From: Phascolomyces articulosus
Lineage: Eukaryota > Mucoromycota > Mucoromycetes > Mucorales > Lichtheimiaceae
NCBI GenBank assembly: GCA_025677815.1
Contig: JAIXMP010000008.1
Coordinates: forward strand, 1,240,001-1,304,000
DNA: 64,000 nt
Direction of reading: 5' to 3'
Part shown: one piece after another, positions 25,017 to 37,700 of the stretch
Position numbering within the stretch: the stretch's first letter is position 1
Layout of the letters: each line of letters starts with the position of its first letter
The notes under the pieces: model-generated
Database searches by the model: none
What the model was told of the DNA's origin: nothing
What the model saw: the letters and a program-made list of their open reading frames with translations, nothing else
Made by a program: the position numbers and the translations under genes

Positions 25017-25777
25017 TTATTGTTTTGATGGACCAGTAGGTAGTAATGCTAATGCAATTCGTCTTCCTTCCTCCGCTAATACATTATAAGTGGCTGCCGC
25101 ATTTTTCTAAAATCGAGTTTATATATTAAACCAATGTACTCTCTGGAAGAAGAGGAAGAAGAAAAAAAAGCATTATTCTCTTACTGTGCTCATTTGATCC
25201 ACTTGAATACCAAGGTTATAAAAATATTGTCGTACTTCTTGTGGTAAAGGTACAAAATCTTTACCAGTACCGAATAAGATAAGTTCTATAATAATGGATA
25301 GAAACATATATTAGATTCCAGAGGATCTATAGTCAACAAATATTTATTCCTTCTATTATACTCTTTGAATATATAAAATAGTCATTTACCTGGTTTGGGT
25401 GCTGCTACTTCAAATAGCTTAAACGCGTCAAGATCAAATGGTTCCTTTTTACCAAAGGCCAAAGCATCATGAGGTACACGCCAAAGAAATGCCGATCCAT
25501 TCAATAATACCAAAGGATCTTGAATTTGAACATTATTAGACAAGACAAAACCATCTTTGGTAATTACTTCAACACCCACATTAGGTCCACGATCAAACAT
25601 GTTTTTAAAGTTGGAAATCATGGATTGATTGGCAAAACTATCGGGATCAGACTCGTCATTTTGTTGTGCTTCTTGTTGTGTTGCTTTGTTGATACGAGTT
25701 GGACCTTTATATTGGATCGAACTATAGGTAAAAAAACGTTTTCCAATCGATGCACAAGCTATCCTTCGTAATGCCAT
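25017..25777 (-). CDS. NDUFAF3: NDUFAF3-like mitochondrial complex I assembly factor (Mth938/DUF498 domain)
   Basis: Assembly factor for the Q-module of mitochondrial NADH:ubiquinone oxidoreductase. Exons on the minus strand: 25390-25777, 25185-25285, 25017-25106; 192 aa. An Arg/Ser-rich N-terminus (MALRRIACASIGKRFFTYSS) looks like a mitochondrial presequence. The domain starts around GPNVGVEVITKDGFVLSNNV, then VLLNGSAFLWRVP, and after intron 1 ELILFGTGKDFVPLP, YFYNLGIQVDQMST, and after intron 2 KNAAATYNVLAEEGRRIALA, the characteristic C-terminal block of the family. Convergent with GID4 (265 bp between stops). Its presence indicates a fungus that has respiratory complex I. Confidence 0.93.
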
Positions 25778-26458
25778 TGTTTTATATGTTATGCAAAAAA
25801 TAAAGAAGGTTTATGGACAATAAAATGTTGTCCTTTTACAAATAAACCCCGGTTTCGGGTAGTCAGTTTAGTTTACACATTTCTTTACAGACCTTATGAA
25901 TATAAGTAAATGTTCACACTTCCAGAGTTTTCCAAAAAAAAAAAAAAAAAAACATGGTTAAAAAAATGGTATAATAAAAGAAAAATACGAATGGCCCAGT
26001 GTTTATACTACATGTTTGATATTTTTACTTATTGTAATAAAGAAAATGTGTAAGAAAGGCAAAGATAATCTAGTTAATCAATAATCATTTAACAACTAAT
26101 AAAGTATGAGAGAGAATCATTTATGGCATATATTTTTATTCTTTAAGTTTCATCCCAAGCAAAGTATGAAGTTGTTTTTACTGTTAGTCCTGAAGACACG
26201 CGTAAAGTGTTTCAAGTATCCATATTAAAAGAATGGATCGAACAAACTTTACTATACTAATAAACCGCCCGGACCTTTTTTTTTTTTCATTGTTTGCGAT
26301 GAATCAGCAAAACATCGTCAGTAGCTTTATTAAACAGACGTCTCAACGTGATCGATGGATTCAATTTTGAGAAGAATTGTTTAATATATAAAGTTTTTTT
26401 AATAGTATTAGTACGTTTTAATAAATACTTTTTATGTCAATCAAACTTTAAACCAAAA

Positions 26459-26459
<1 letters not shown>

Positions 26460-26521
<62 letters not shown>
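26460..26521. repeat. (AAT)n microsatellite
   Basis: About 20 uninterrupted AAT units, seen directly. The poly-Asn open frame across it is a by-product of the repeat. Confidence 0.97.
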
Positions 26522-26523
<2 letters not shown>

Positions 26524-27439
26524 ATATCAAGTATATATAATTAAAAAACAAAGTGTCGAACCACTATGGTACTAATGACGCGCAATCTCACTTCCGGTAT
26601 TGATATGTTATGTACCGGCCGGACAGGATCTAATACGTTATGGACAACACATGAAGGACCAAAGGCAACATAACTGTTCTAGTTGATGAACAGATGAACC
26701 AATGTTCAAATCCAATTTAAGTAAGAAGTGTCCAAACGAAAGCTATCTATCCTAATTATGGGATTGTTTGTATTGAAGTTTCCATATTTAGAATTTCATT
26801 GTGGTTTTTTTTGTTTATGCAAAGAGAACTTGACGACACTTTTTTTTGGTGTAGAATACGACCATCATATTTTTTGCTGACATCTTGACGTAAACTTCTG
26901 AATTTAGGTGTCACATCATTGTTACACACAGCTTAACTTTTGCCAGTTATAAATACTAACCATGTTGCTATACACTATTTATTTTAAAGTAATCACATTG
27001 GATATTTCTTTTCGTCCTGAACTTTTTACTTACTGATTAAGGTAAACTGATTCATTATGTCATAATCTCTATTTTTCCTAAGTACGTGCGTTTTTGTAAA
27101 TTTGTATGTGAAATATCTATACAGTATGAGCAAGAGAGAAATAAAGTAATAACCCTGCTATAGATTTTTTTTTGCGTGTAATGTATTTTCTATTTTAACT
27201 TGCTTTTATATAACGTTTATATATATATAACTCCTTGAGCGCGTTTCATGCCATTGTGGAAAGTCTCAATGATTGAGTAAGAAAAAAAGTTGACATGTCG
27301 ATGAGCAAACTTTCACTGAAGAAAGCGCTATATTACTTTCTCATTATCCGTTTTAATAACCTATTGCTAAAAATAATTATCTATCATACACCTATGATGA
27401 ATAATGTATGATAGATAAAAAATGTTAATAACATATCTA

Positions 27440-28900
27440 CCAAATCCTTTTATTGACAACTTCCTTAACTTAATTTATATTTATTACGTAGCTCCTCGTC
27501 ATTATATATTGACTGTAATAAAAAGTATAAAAATAGACAATGCCCATTTTTTTGAGATTGGTTACTTTGTGGTGATGGTTTGATATATCTTCAAAAACCT
27601 CTCCTTGCTCTCTTTGATTCTTTTGGATCATGATCATAATGGCAGAGTTCAACACAGCCGAATTCTCAATTGAGACAGAAAAAGATCGCTGTTAAGAGCT
27701 TTTTGTGTAAATGGATGTCAGTGCCAACAACATTGTTTCTTGAACCCCATATTTTTTTTTGTAGATGAAGATGTAGATGTAGTAATTTTTGTTTTTTCTA
27801 CTTATTGTTGAGGAGGTGGAGCGTGTTTGCTGTTATACATGAATTACTTTGTTAATGCTAACAAACTTACTTTTGTGGATTCATTTTTTGCATAATCCTT
27901 ACCTCTTGCTCGGCACGTTTTTTTTCAAACAATCCCAGTTTGGTTAATGCTTTGTATATTTCTGTCAATAATATTAGTACTGAAAACATGCTATTAAGAT
28001 TTTCTTTTTTATTGTTGCTTGATTACTATTACCTACTGACTATTACTGTCATTCAGACCAATAGCCTTACATTGACTTTTTTATTATATGTATTCAATGA
28101 CAATAGAATTTTACTTTTTCTTCATCAAAATCACATCTTTCTAAAATCGAACTATGAGAAGAAGCTTCTCAAGTTCATATTACCTGTTTCAAATTCAAAG
28201 TAGTCGTGTTCAAATTTTATACACAAGTTGCGTTAAGAACATATGATCATATAAACATTTCTTATTCATTTGTTCGTATGAGTCTAACCGGAGCCCAGAA
28301 GTTCATATGATCACTCTGATCACTGTTTGATTGGTTGTTACTGGATATAATAATGAACTTTTTGTAAAAGCATAACTACAGTATCAGGAATTGGATTTAG
28401 ATTGTTTATGACTTGATGAATGGTAATAATCCGCCTTCTTGTGGATAATCTTTGTGGTAACATTAACAATAAAATTAATCATTATTTCTATGCTGGTAGA
28501 GGGTTGGTGACCTTAAATAATATATGGAAAATTATCAGTATTTGCATCCTTCTTGCTCTCTTGTGGGATATTCACATTGAGATACCTGTCGAACCCAACA
28601 GCCAGTAGCATATTCTTTTCTATGTGGCTCATGGTTATATATTATTTACTATAACAAGTGTCAAACTTCTATTTTAAACAATTAGTAGTACTATAATAAA
28701 TATAGAATGAGATTTTACTCAGTAAGGAAAAAACATTCTTTATATGACTTATTGTAGAAAAAGCCAGCCATACAGTTTTGATTTCACTGGCATGATACTT
28801 TGTTATCTCAATTTCCATCAATTTTGATATTGTCAAGAACCGCTACATGGTTTCTTTGAATCTTTTTACACTGTGCTCATTGTCATCAACAATGGCACAC
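27440..28900 (-). pseudogene. Decayed minus-strand coding remnant, unidentified
   Basis: Reading the minus strand from about 28900 down gives coding-like blocks broken by stops: DWCAIVDDNEHSVKRFKETM, stop, then SKLMEIEITKYHASEIKTVW (about 28830-28740), VGFDRYLNVNIPQESKKDAN (about 28590), MFSVLILLTEIYKALTKLGL with KKRAEQE at a GT donor (27990-27907), and NQREQGEVFEDISNHHHKVT (about 27630-27560). Blocks are separated by stops and shifts, as expected for an old gene or transposon relic. I do not recognise the family. Confidence 0.35.
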
Positions 28901-29706
28901 CAATCTAGCCCTCAATGGGAACATATTGCCATTATAACCGTATCCTTCTCCACAAATATATTGATCCAACAGCCAATAATGGTAATTTGATTCACACACT
29001 CTATATCTTGTCCTGTAGACTTGTCTTTTCTTTCATCCTATCCCCAAGCACAAAATTTCATGAAAAGCTATTCACTTTCATTTACCGTCCGTCAAGGTTA
29101 AGAATTTTTTTTTATTAAATACAAATGGTAGACAATCATTCTTTGCTGCAAAAAGAACCATTTTCTCCTGTTTCCATCTTTTGTAAAAGGATAATAGTAT
29201 ATATTTACAACTCGATCGTTTGAATGGGGGAGAAGAAATAATATTTATATCAAAAATCTCTCTTTTATTTATTTATATTTGGGTAAACAAAATCATAAAT
29301 AACAACCAACAGATCATATCATTTGATGATTTCAATGCGTACTGCACACTTTCCCTCTTACTATATTTAGTATTCTCATGCATTTATTATATATAAGAAT
29401 GAAAGATGGAGAGATTTATTTCTTTACATCAATCACCATCTACTCCGTACTACTACTCACTACGATGATGGTGAAATCAGTTTGTGTTTTTTTAAAAAAA
29501 AAGTGAAGCAAGAAAAGGAGGAGAATGGAAGAACTAATGATATATATGAAATATACAAATAAATGAACAATGATATATAGCATTCATAATGTTTTTCTCC
29601 CGTTCATTTTAAAAGAAATCGCTTCTTTTCTCTGTTTTTCTTCTTTTTTTTTTTGTACAAATAGAAAAAATTCTATCCTTATCGATCGACATATCTTTTT
29701 AACACC

Positions 29707-30638
29707 ATGGTAAAGCCTCCTTTCAATATAATCATCAATCCTTCAAAGCAGTAGCAACTAGATGAAAAAAAGAAAATCACTTACTGATGATAAAAAAAAA
29801 TAGACTGGATACGAATTTAATGATAATGAAATTGCCAAATTAAAAATCATGTTTGATACTATGGCAGAAGGTCATCATTCCATTTCTATTGCCACTTTAC
29901 GGAGTATTTTGAACAAGGCTCAAATTAATACTTCTGAACCACAATTAGATGAACGTGTAAGTCATATATAAAAATAGTATGTGTGTACGTGTGTTTGTAT
30001 AGGAAAGATCTATTAAAGATGATATATATATTTAATCCTGATATGTTTTAAAAGTTGAGCAAGATTAAAGATCCGATGCGATTTGATGATTTTTTACAAA
30101 TCATTGAACAGGTAATAAAAAATGGATGATGATCACTCTTTTAATCTTATTTTAACCGTATATATAATAATCATCATGGGGGATGGGGAAATGATTTATA
30201 GCAACGAATGCAAAATCCCGAAGAAGGATTACAAAAAGTATTTGATATGTTGGATAGAGAAAATAAAGGTGTGATTAATGCTGAAGATTTAAGGCAAGGA
30301 TTATTGAATTTTGGTAAATATTATTGTTTCTTCACACTACTACATGATAAAGTGGATCGGTGCTTTTTTTTTAATATATATTTATTTATTATTATTCCAA
30401 ATGGATTATGCAGGTGAAACAGTGACAGAAGATGATATACATCGCATGCTGCAAGCAGCCGATGTAGATGGTGATAGCATGATTAATTTTGAAGAATTTG
30501 TCAAAATCCTGGTACGTATTTATTTATTAGCATAATATATATACCCCATGATATATATATATATATATATAAAGTATGAATTGATTCATTCTTTTTTTTT
30601 TCTTATAGACACCTTCCAGGGTGAATGGACAAAAATAA
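29707..30638 (+). CDS. Calmodulin-like EF-hand protein (light-chain or centrin-like)
   Basis: Predicted 150-aa calmodulin-superfamily protein. Exons: 29707-29709 (ATG only), 29804-29956, 30055-30111, 30202-30313, 30414-30511, 30609-30638. Four EF-hand positions follow the calmodulin layout. EF1 (AEGHHSISIATL) and EF2 (KDPMRFDDFLQI) have lost the acidic ligands. EF3 loop DRENKGVINAED (residues 89-100) and EF4 loop DVDGDSMINFEE (125-136) look able to bind Ca2+. That pattern suits a regulatory or essential light chain-type protein rather than calmodulin itself. Starting at an isolated ATG followed by an intron is inferred because no other upstream Met stays open; calmodulin genes commonly have an intron right after the ATG. 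Convergent with the APSES gene. Confidence 0.85.
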
Positions 30639-31516
30639 TAATCCGAAAAGGAAGAAGAAAAAATCATTATGCAGGATAAAATAAAATTGGAATAAATGCA
30701 ACACTTTTATGAAAAAAAATTGGAACGGCTTTAATATATTTATGGTATATCCCACTTTTGGTTTCTATGATCAAACTCAAAATGATAAAGAAGGGGGGGA
30801 GGGAGAGAACAGATCCAGGAGATTTATATATATAAAGAAAGTTCATCATGTTTCGTTCTATACATTTTAATAATATGATTATATATATATAATTATAAAG
30901 CGACAAAAAAAAACCTAGCATTGCATATACATAAAAAAAATCGAGTTTAATCAAATTGATTGATCCATTTGGAGAGCTTATATAAATATCCCAAAAATAA
31001 TAATAATAAAAAGAGAAAGAAAAAAAAACACTAACAAAGATTTCTGCTGAAATAAAAAAAAAATAAGTACATAAAAGAAAGAAAAAAAAAGGGTGATGAG
31101 TTGAAGGGAAAGAAGATATATTAATATCTTGTCTTTTTTTTTGGGGGGGAAGAGAGAAGGAAGAAGAGGAGAGAGAAAGGGTATTTGTGATTTATTACAG
31201 CAAGAATTTTACGACCTTTTTGTTTTAAAAAAACGTATAGATGGTGTGAATGTAAAAGATGAAGAAATGTGTTATTGAACATGTTATTGAAAAAAAAATA
31301 AGAGGTATAATAATATAATGTATTCTTTTTTTTGAAATGGTGTTTTTTTTCTGTTATTTTGTGTGAGAATGTGTGTGCAATAGAGAATAAAAAAATATAA
31401 GTTGGTTTTTTTTTTTTTTTTTGGTTGTTTGTTCATGTGTGCAGAGTGGTTTTGATGATAGAATAGTAAATGGTGTATAATAATAATAATAATAATACTA
31501 TGTGTGTGGGGTTCTT
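30639..31516. other. Convergent intergenic region, low complexity
   Basis: About 880 bp between two convergent genes, presumably both 3' UTRs. Many poly-A/T runs, AT dinucleotide stretches and a purine-rich tract at 31140-31190. No gene seen. Confidence 0.5.
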
Positions 31517-33909
31517 TTAGGGATTAGCTAAACCGTTACCTGCCGAATTAGGATGTCGATTTGTTCCTTGATCACTTTGTTGATGATAAAGATGATATCC
31601 AGAAAGATTATTATTATTATTATTACCACCTGGGTAACTTGATACTAATCCACCCATAGATGCTGTTGATGAATCATGATTGTTGGATGTTCCATTATTA
31701 TTACTATTATGACCACCACGATAATCGAAATTATATATATCATTACTTGTAGAAGTATGCCCATGACCACCATTTGCTGTCGTATTACCCAAAATCGATG
31801 ATGTTGTTGATGTGGATGATGTATTGTTATTAGCAGATGGGTATTCTCCGACAGGTCGAAGTCCTAATAATTTATGCATGAGTGCTTGTGCATATATACT
31901 ATTTGGGCTTTTAAAATGTGTTACACACATCTTTCTTTTATTTATTTACACACATATTATTATTATTATTATTACCTTGTGGAGGTTGGAATGCATGAGG
32001 TGATGAAGAAGACATGGGCGGTGGTGGTGGTTGATGATGTTGAGATGATAATGACGGTGGAGACGATGTATGATGATGATTTAAAGGTTGTCGAAAAGCA
32101 CCCCCTGATGTTGTACTAGTAGTAGTAGTAGTAGTAGTGGTAGTAGGACCTACTGCTGTTATTCCGGAAGCAGTAGAAAATCCACTATCTATGCGACTTG
32201 CTGCAGTGCTAGTCGTTGGAGCTGCAGGAGATAGACCAGTCATGCTTGCAGCTGCTGCAGCTACTGCTGCACCATGGTTATGGTGAGCATGATGTATCGG
32301 CGATGCGTAAAGATAGCTACTTGGATTATCCACAAAAAGTGGATGTAAGATTTCCACAATTTTATATTGTGTAGCAAGTGTTTTAGCTCGAGCAAATGTA
32401 ATCCTAATTTTTATAATTCAAACAAATGAGGATCAATGGGTCAATAACTTATTATTATTAAAAAAAAAAAGGAGTGGGGGAGAAGAGGATGAATTTTTTT
32501 TTAATATTATTATTATTATTTACCATACGCCTTTGAGGTGCATTGCTCCCACTTTGACAACCACACGACCTTTTTCATTCTTTAGAATACCATCGCGTTT
32601 ACCTCGCGACATGCCAGCAACATTAAGTAATTTAGTACCATTAATCATGTCATTGTCTAATGGAACAAAAAAAAAAAAAAAAGTTTAATTTTTTAATGTT
32701 CAACGTTACACTACTTCACAGCAGATCTCTTTTTTTTTTTTTTCTTTCTCCCTCTTTTTGTACACACCCATCTAACAAATCAACAATAACAATAATAACA
32801 ATATATATATATATATATATATATTTACCATTTCTCCTAGCAACACAAATACCATTGGCATCCACTTGGTAACAAATCGTTCCTTCATCTTCCCATAATG
32901 TAGTAGTTAATTTAGGACGTGGTATAATAGGAGGTCTTGGTGAAGAATGAACAGCAAAACTAGGTAAACCTGTTGGACCATAAGGATAATTACTACCTGT
33001 GGTAGTGGTTCCTAGACCACTATTACCACCACCATATCCAAGACCACTTGCTGAATGACGTCGATTAGCTGCATAAGGATGATAAAGATGTTGTCGACCA
33101 CTACTACCACCACCTAGTTCTGAAGCATGATTATTGTAAATACTTCCACCACCACCACCTGTGACACTTCCAGTATTCATACTATTCGTTGTTGAAGAAG
33201 CAGGAGTTGTCGTACTGCCCGTCGATGCAGGAGGTGGTACAGGTGTAGAGGGTGGTGCTGCAAAATAACTGTTGTTATTGGTGTTGGATGCATTATTATT
33301 AGCATGATTATTATTATTATTATTATTATTATGAGTAGATGATGAAGAAGTAGATGAAGGATAAGAAAGTGTATGAGGAACACCTGTTGGAGCAGGTAAA
33401 CTCGTCGGTAAATGATCTGTATCATCATTATGATGATTATTGTTACTATTATTATAATCATTACGAGGGAATGAGTCATGTTGTTGTTGTTGCCAAGTAC
33501 GAGGAATAGGTGTTTCATAATGATTTGTCGTCGTATCATTATTATTGGTAGCTCGATCATTATTTAAAAGACCTGGAAAAGTTCTTGGTGCTCCTATACT
33601 GGTTGAACTTGATTGTTGTTCATTAGTACTTGTCGTACTACTAGTACTATTGTTACTCATGTTTGTGTTGCCAATGGAATATCCATCATTATTATTGCCC
33701 GGGTATTTTGGATAATAAGAAGGTGGCATGGAAGCAGGTCTTGTTAATGAATGATGTTGAAGTTGATCATGTAAAGGTAACTTGTTATTATTCATATTTG
33801 TCACTGATGAAGCCGATGGTAATGTCGTTGGAATAGTATTGTTTCCACTATTATTACTATATGGATACGTGGGTGTTTGTGGTGATGTATAAGTAGAATG
33901 CTGATACAT
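31517..33909 (-). CDS. stuA: StuA/Efg1-type APSES transcription factor
   Basis: DNA-binding regulator of fungal development and morphogenesis. Minus-strand exons 32829-33909, 32524-32656, 31976-32403, 31517-31884 give 669 aa with all phases matching. The APSES (KilA-N-like, bHLH-like) domain runs from about residue 335 across three exons: [68 protein letters not shown], then [15 protein letters not shown] and HPLFVDNP. The N-terminal third and the C-terminal half are low-complexity (poly-Asn, Ser, Thr, Pro), common for this family. The last intron (31885-31975, acceptor CACAAG) was chosen because only it restores the [16 protein letters not shown] frame; without it the protein would end MCVNK. 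A very long gene-free region lies upstream. Confidence 0.93.
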
Positions 33910-34442
33910 TGGAAAAGAGTGAGAGAGTGAGAGAGAGGAAAAAAATGACTTGTTCGTTGTTGTTGTTGTTTTTGTTGCTATTCTTTGGGGTATATATGAA
34001 TAATAATAAAAATATAGATGATGATGTTATACGCGTTTTAAAAAAACCACCTAATAAATATTTGGGGGAAGGAAAAAAGAGAGATGCCAAGAGAAAAAAA
34101 AATCAGAAACTGAACCAAAAACTTGGTGGATTAATATTACTTTGTATGTGGCAAAAAAAATAATAATATAAAGAAGAAGAAGAAGAGAGAAAAGAAGAAA
34201 GAAAGAGAAAAGAGAAAATTATAAAAGAGCTGATCCCAAAAGGCAAGGAGAGAAGGAGAAGGAAAAAAAAGAGAGAGAGAGAGAGTAGGAGTAAATAAGG
34301 CAGGAGGATAAGAGAGAGAGAGTAGGTACAAAATGTATATATAAAAGTGTGGCCATATATATACATATACATGATTATACATGTACATATAATTATTATT
34401 ATTATGAATATGGATGATTTGCCACATAAATAATATTACTTT

Positions 34443-34445
<3 letters not shown>

Positions 34446-34492
<47 letters not shown>
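34446..34492. repeat. (CA)n-(TA)n compound microsatellite
   Basis: Direct read of CA repeats passing into TA repeats. Confidence 0.95.
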
Positions 34493-34689
34493 CACTTACT
34501 CACATAAAACACGATATATTTAAAAGAAAATTCTTACTTACAACAGTTATTACTATGTTGGTTTTGATGGGGTTATATTTATTGTTGGATTTTCGTATTT
34601 CAAAAAAAAAAAAAAAACTCGTTTTTTTGTTGAGTTGTTGATGATCAAAACTTTTTTTTTATAAAACACTCGAGTTGTTGTAAACAAAT

Positions 34690-34713
34690 GGTGGCTGGCT
34701 GGCTGGCTGGCTG
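34690..34713. repeat. Short GGCT tandem repeat
   Basis: Five or so consecutive GGCT units in an otherwise AT-rich background. Confidence 0.9.
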
Positions 34714-37700
34714 GTTGTAACTAGTACTAATAGTAATAATATATATCCAATTTAAATTCTTTTTCTTTCTTTTCGAGACCCCTTGTGATGGATATACAAC
34801 AACAACAAAAAAATGTTTGTTTTTGTATGTAATAATAATAAAAATAATAATAATAATAAAGAAAGAGAGAAATAAAAAGAGAAAGAAGAAGATAAAATAG
34901 GTTTCTCAAATAAATATATAAAATTGTCAGACTTATTTGTGTGTGTGGATGTGTGGATGTGTGGATGTGTGTGCGTGATAACTCTATTATTATGAAAAAG
35001 AGGGGCAGGCGGGAAAAAATAACTACTAAAACGCCTTCATACCTTGAAGGATAATATATATATTTTTCTTCTTCTTCTTAAGTGAGAACACAGTATTAGT
35101 TGAAAGGAGAAGAGACAAAAAGAGGGGGTGTTAGGTTTAACTTGTTTTGAATAAAAAAAAAACTTTTTTTTTTACTTGGCGGGGTAAATGGAAAGGGGGA
35201 GCGTGTGAGTAAGTGGATTGTATAATATATTGATGGATATATATATATATGTTATTAGTTATGCTAAAGAAGAAGAAAAACGATAGAAAGGGGATGTTAC
35301 CTTGTTTTGATTTCAAGAACCCGAAGGATGATTTTTATTTATTTATTGTTTGAATCACTGAAAATAATAATAAAAGACGAAAAGACGAAGAAAAAAAAAA
35401 GGAGGGAGAAAGAAAGAAAGAATATAGAACCAGTGTACTTATCATGTTACTGATGATGATGAAAATGATATTATTATTGATGATGATAATGCTGATGACA
35501 AAACATTGAATTCATGATAAAATACAAAAAAGAATATTATTGACTACTACCATAACTAAAAAAAAACAGAGAGATTTATTTGTCTTTTCCTGGTAGTCAT
35601 TACAACAACAATAAGGTAATAACTATTGTTATTATTCACTCTACCATAGGAGATAGAAGGAGGAAGAGGGGGAGAGGATCACTTTTGGGGGAACTATAAA
35701 GTCTTATTTGTTAAATCTACTTGAATTAGCTGTGTGCTTACTTAAAGGTGGTTGTGGTGGTCAGGGAGTTTCTATAAAGCAGGGGTTTCTTTCTTTTTTT
35801 TCCTTGGGGGAAAGGTCTTTTTCATTCATCAATATAAAGATGTATATATATATATATATATATATTATAGAATGAACTTGTCATCATGATGGTGATACTT
35901 TATAAGTCTTGTTCTTCTTTGAATATAAAGTCATATGCACGAATATGCACCGTGTGTACAACCGAATGTAATGTATTATATGCACATGGAATCATTATTA
36001 TTGTTATTATTTCTTGTCAGAATCCCTTCTTCTCATCAATGTAATTCCTTCTTCCCCTTTGATATATATATTTATATATATAAACTTGTCTACCATAATA
36101 TTATTTATTATATCCAATCCATCTCCTAATAATAATAAATGTTTCTTCCTGTATGGATATTCCACTCCTTTTATATATAAACGCAGGCTGAGGTATTATT
36201 TATATATCATGTATGAATTTTTATCGGGATATATATATATATATATGTATGTATATGTGTATATCAAAAGGGAAAAATAAAAAAGTATCATTAAGGTTTT
36301 TTTTCCCTTTTAATTATGCAGGGATTTACATTCTATCTAATACTTCTTTTTCAATCTATATATATATGAAAATGGTGAAATGTCGGTTATTGAACCATCA
36401 ACATCATCATTATCATTGATCGCGTACTAACAGATATTTTTATTATAAAATAAAAGAGAATGATGATAAAGGTCACGCTACCAAATGTTATTATTGTTGT
36501 ATTATAAAATACACACACATAAAAACACATGTTTTTTTTTCTCTTTTTATAAAGTATATTAGATAGGTCATTTGAATCTTAAGCTTAGGTCTGGGGATCA
36601 GACCTTTTTTTTAATATTTTAGTTCCATTTAGATCAAAGGGCGAAAAAAAAAGAAGACTTATATTATTACCTTTCATCTTGAACAATAAATTCCAATTTT
36701 TATGAAATATTGTTGGAACGATGATCCTTATTTGTTTGTTATTCTTTTTTATTTGTTATTTATTGTTATTTTTCATAAATATCATATATTCTCGATTATA
36801 TCTAAAAATGGCGCGTTCCCTTCTCATCCATATACTTTTTTTTTCAAGGAGGTTCAAGTGATACGGAGGTTCATGCAGAGAAAGAGAGAGAGAGTAAGAA
36901 AGAAAAAAGAAGGTAGTAAGTAAACGTAGGGTGATGATAATTGGGGGATTAGGGTTTGAAAACCTTACTTGTCCTCTCCTTCTCCTATCTTTTTTTTTTT
37001 CTTCCCACTTTTTTTATATATTTATTCTCGTCTTCGCACCTTAAAACCAGTGCACACGAACATAATAATAATAATAATAAAAGTCGGCATAATTCAGGGC
37101 TCAAAATTTCATTATTTATAAAACTATGATTACAACAACAACAACAATAACAACAATCCATTTTTATAATAAAAGAACTCTTTTCTTCTTCTTATTATTA
37201 TTACTACTATGACTAGTTAGTAGTAGTAGTAGCAGTAATCTTATGACACATTCATGATGATACTGACGGTTCTGTTTTAAACTTTATATAAAAAGAACGT
37301 GGTTTTTATTATTATTTATAGTCAATAAGAATAAAAAAATGCATCGGTAATGAAAGAAAGAAATAGTAGTAGAATATATTATATAAAGTATAACATATGA
37401 ATAATGATCATAATGATATCATCATCATTCTTTAAATAATTGTTTGTTATCGGCATATTCCTTTTTATAAAAACGATGGAATAAATAAATTCTACCAAAA
37501 AAAATAAATAAATAAATAAAAGAAACTTTTAACTGCGTTTGCATGATCATTCAACTTTTTTCATGCATGGATTAAGGTTCGTAAGAGTGGCGGAGTCGTT
37601 TATACTAATGGATGGATTCATGTACCAAAACAATCCGTAATTATAATTTATATAGGAGAAAAAAGATGGATTTAGAAAAAAAAAAAAAAAAAGAGGGTCC

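Larger units (their letters stand above)
25778..29706. other. Gene-poor region between NDUFAF3 and the EF-hand gene
   Basis: About 3.9 kb, AT-rich. Contains the (AAT)n tract at 26460-26521, a short coding-like plus-strand scrap at 26299-26370 (SFIKQTSQRDRWIQF then TGA), and minus-strand coding-like debris at about 27440-28900 listed separately. No intact gene or RNA recognised. Confidence 0.5.

Noticed and set aside
26348..26575. Poly-Asn open reading frame
   Set aside because: Created by the (AAT)n microsatellite; no coding signal on either side.
34103..34641. Several open frames with CVCVCV, THTHTH and YIYIYI runs
   Set aside because: Translations of CA and TA dinucleotide repeats, not genes.
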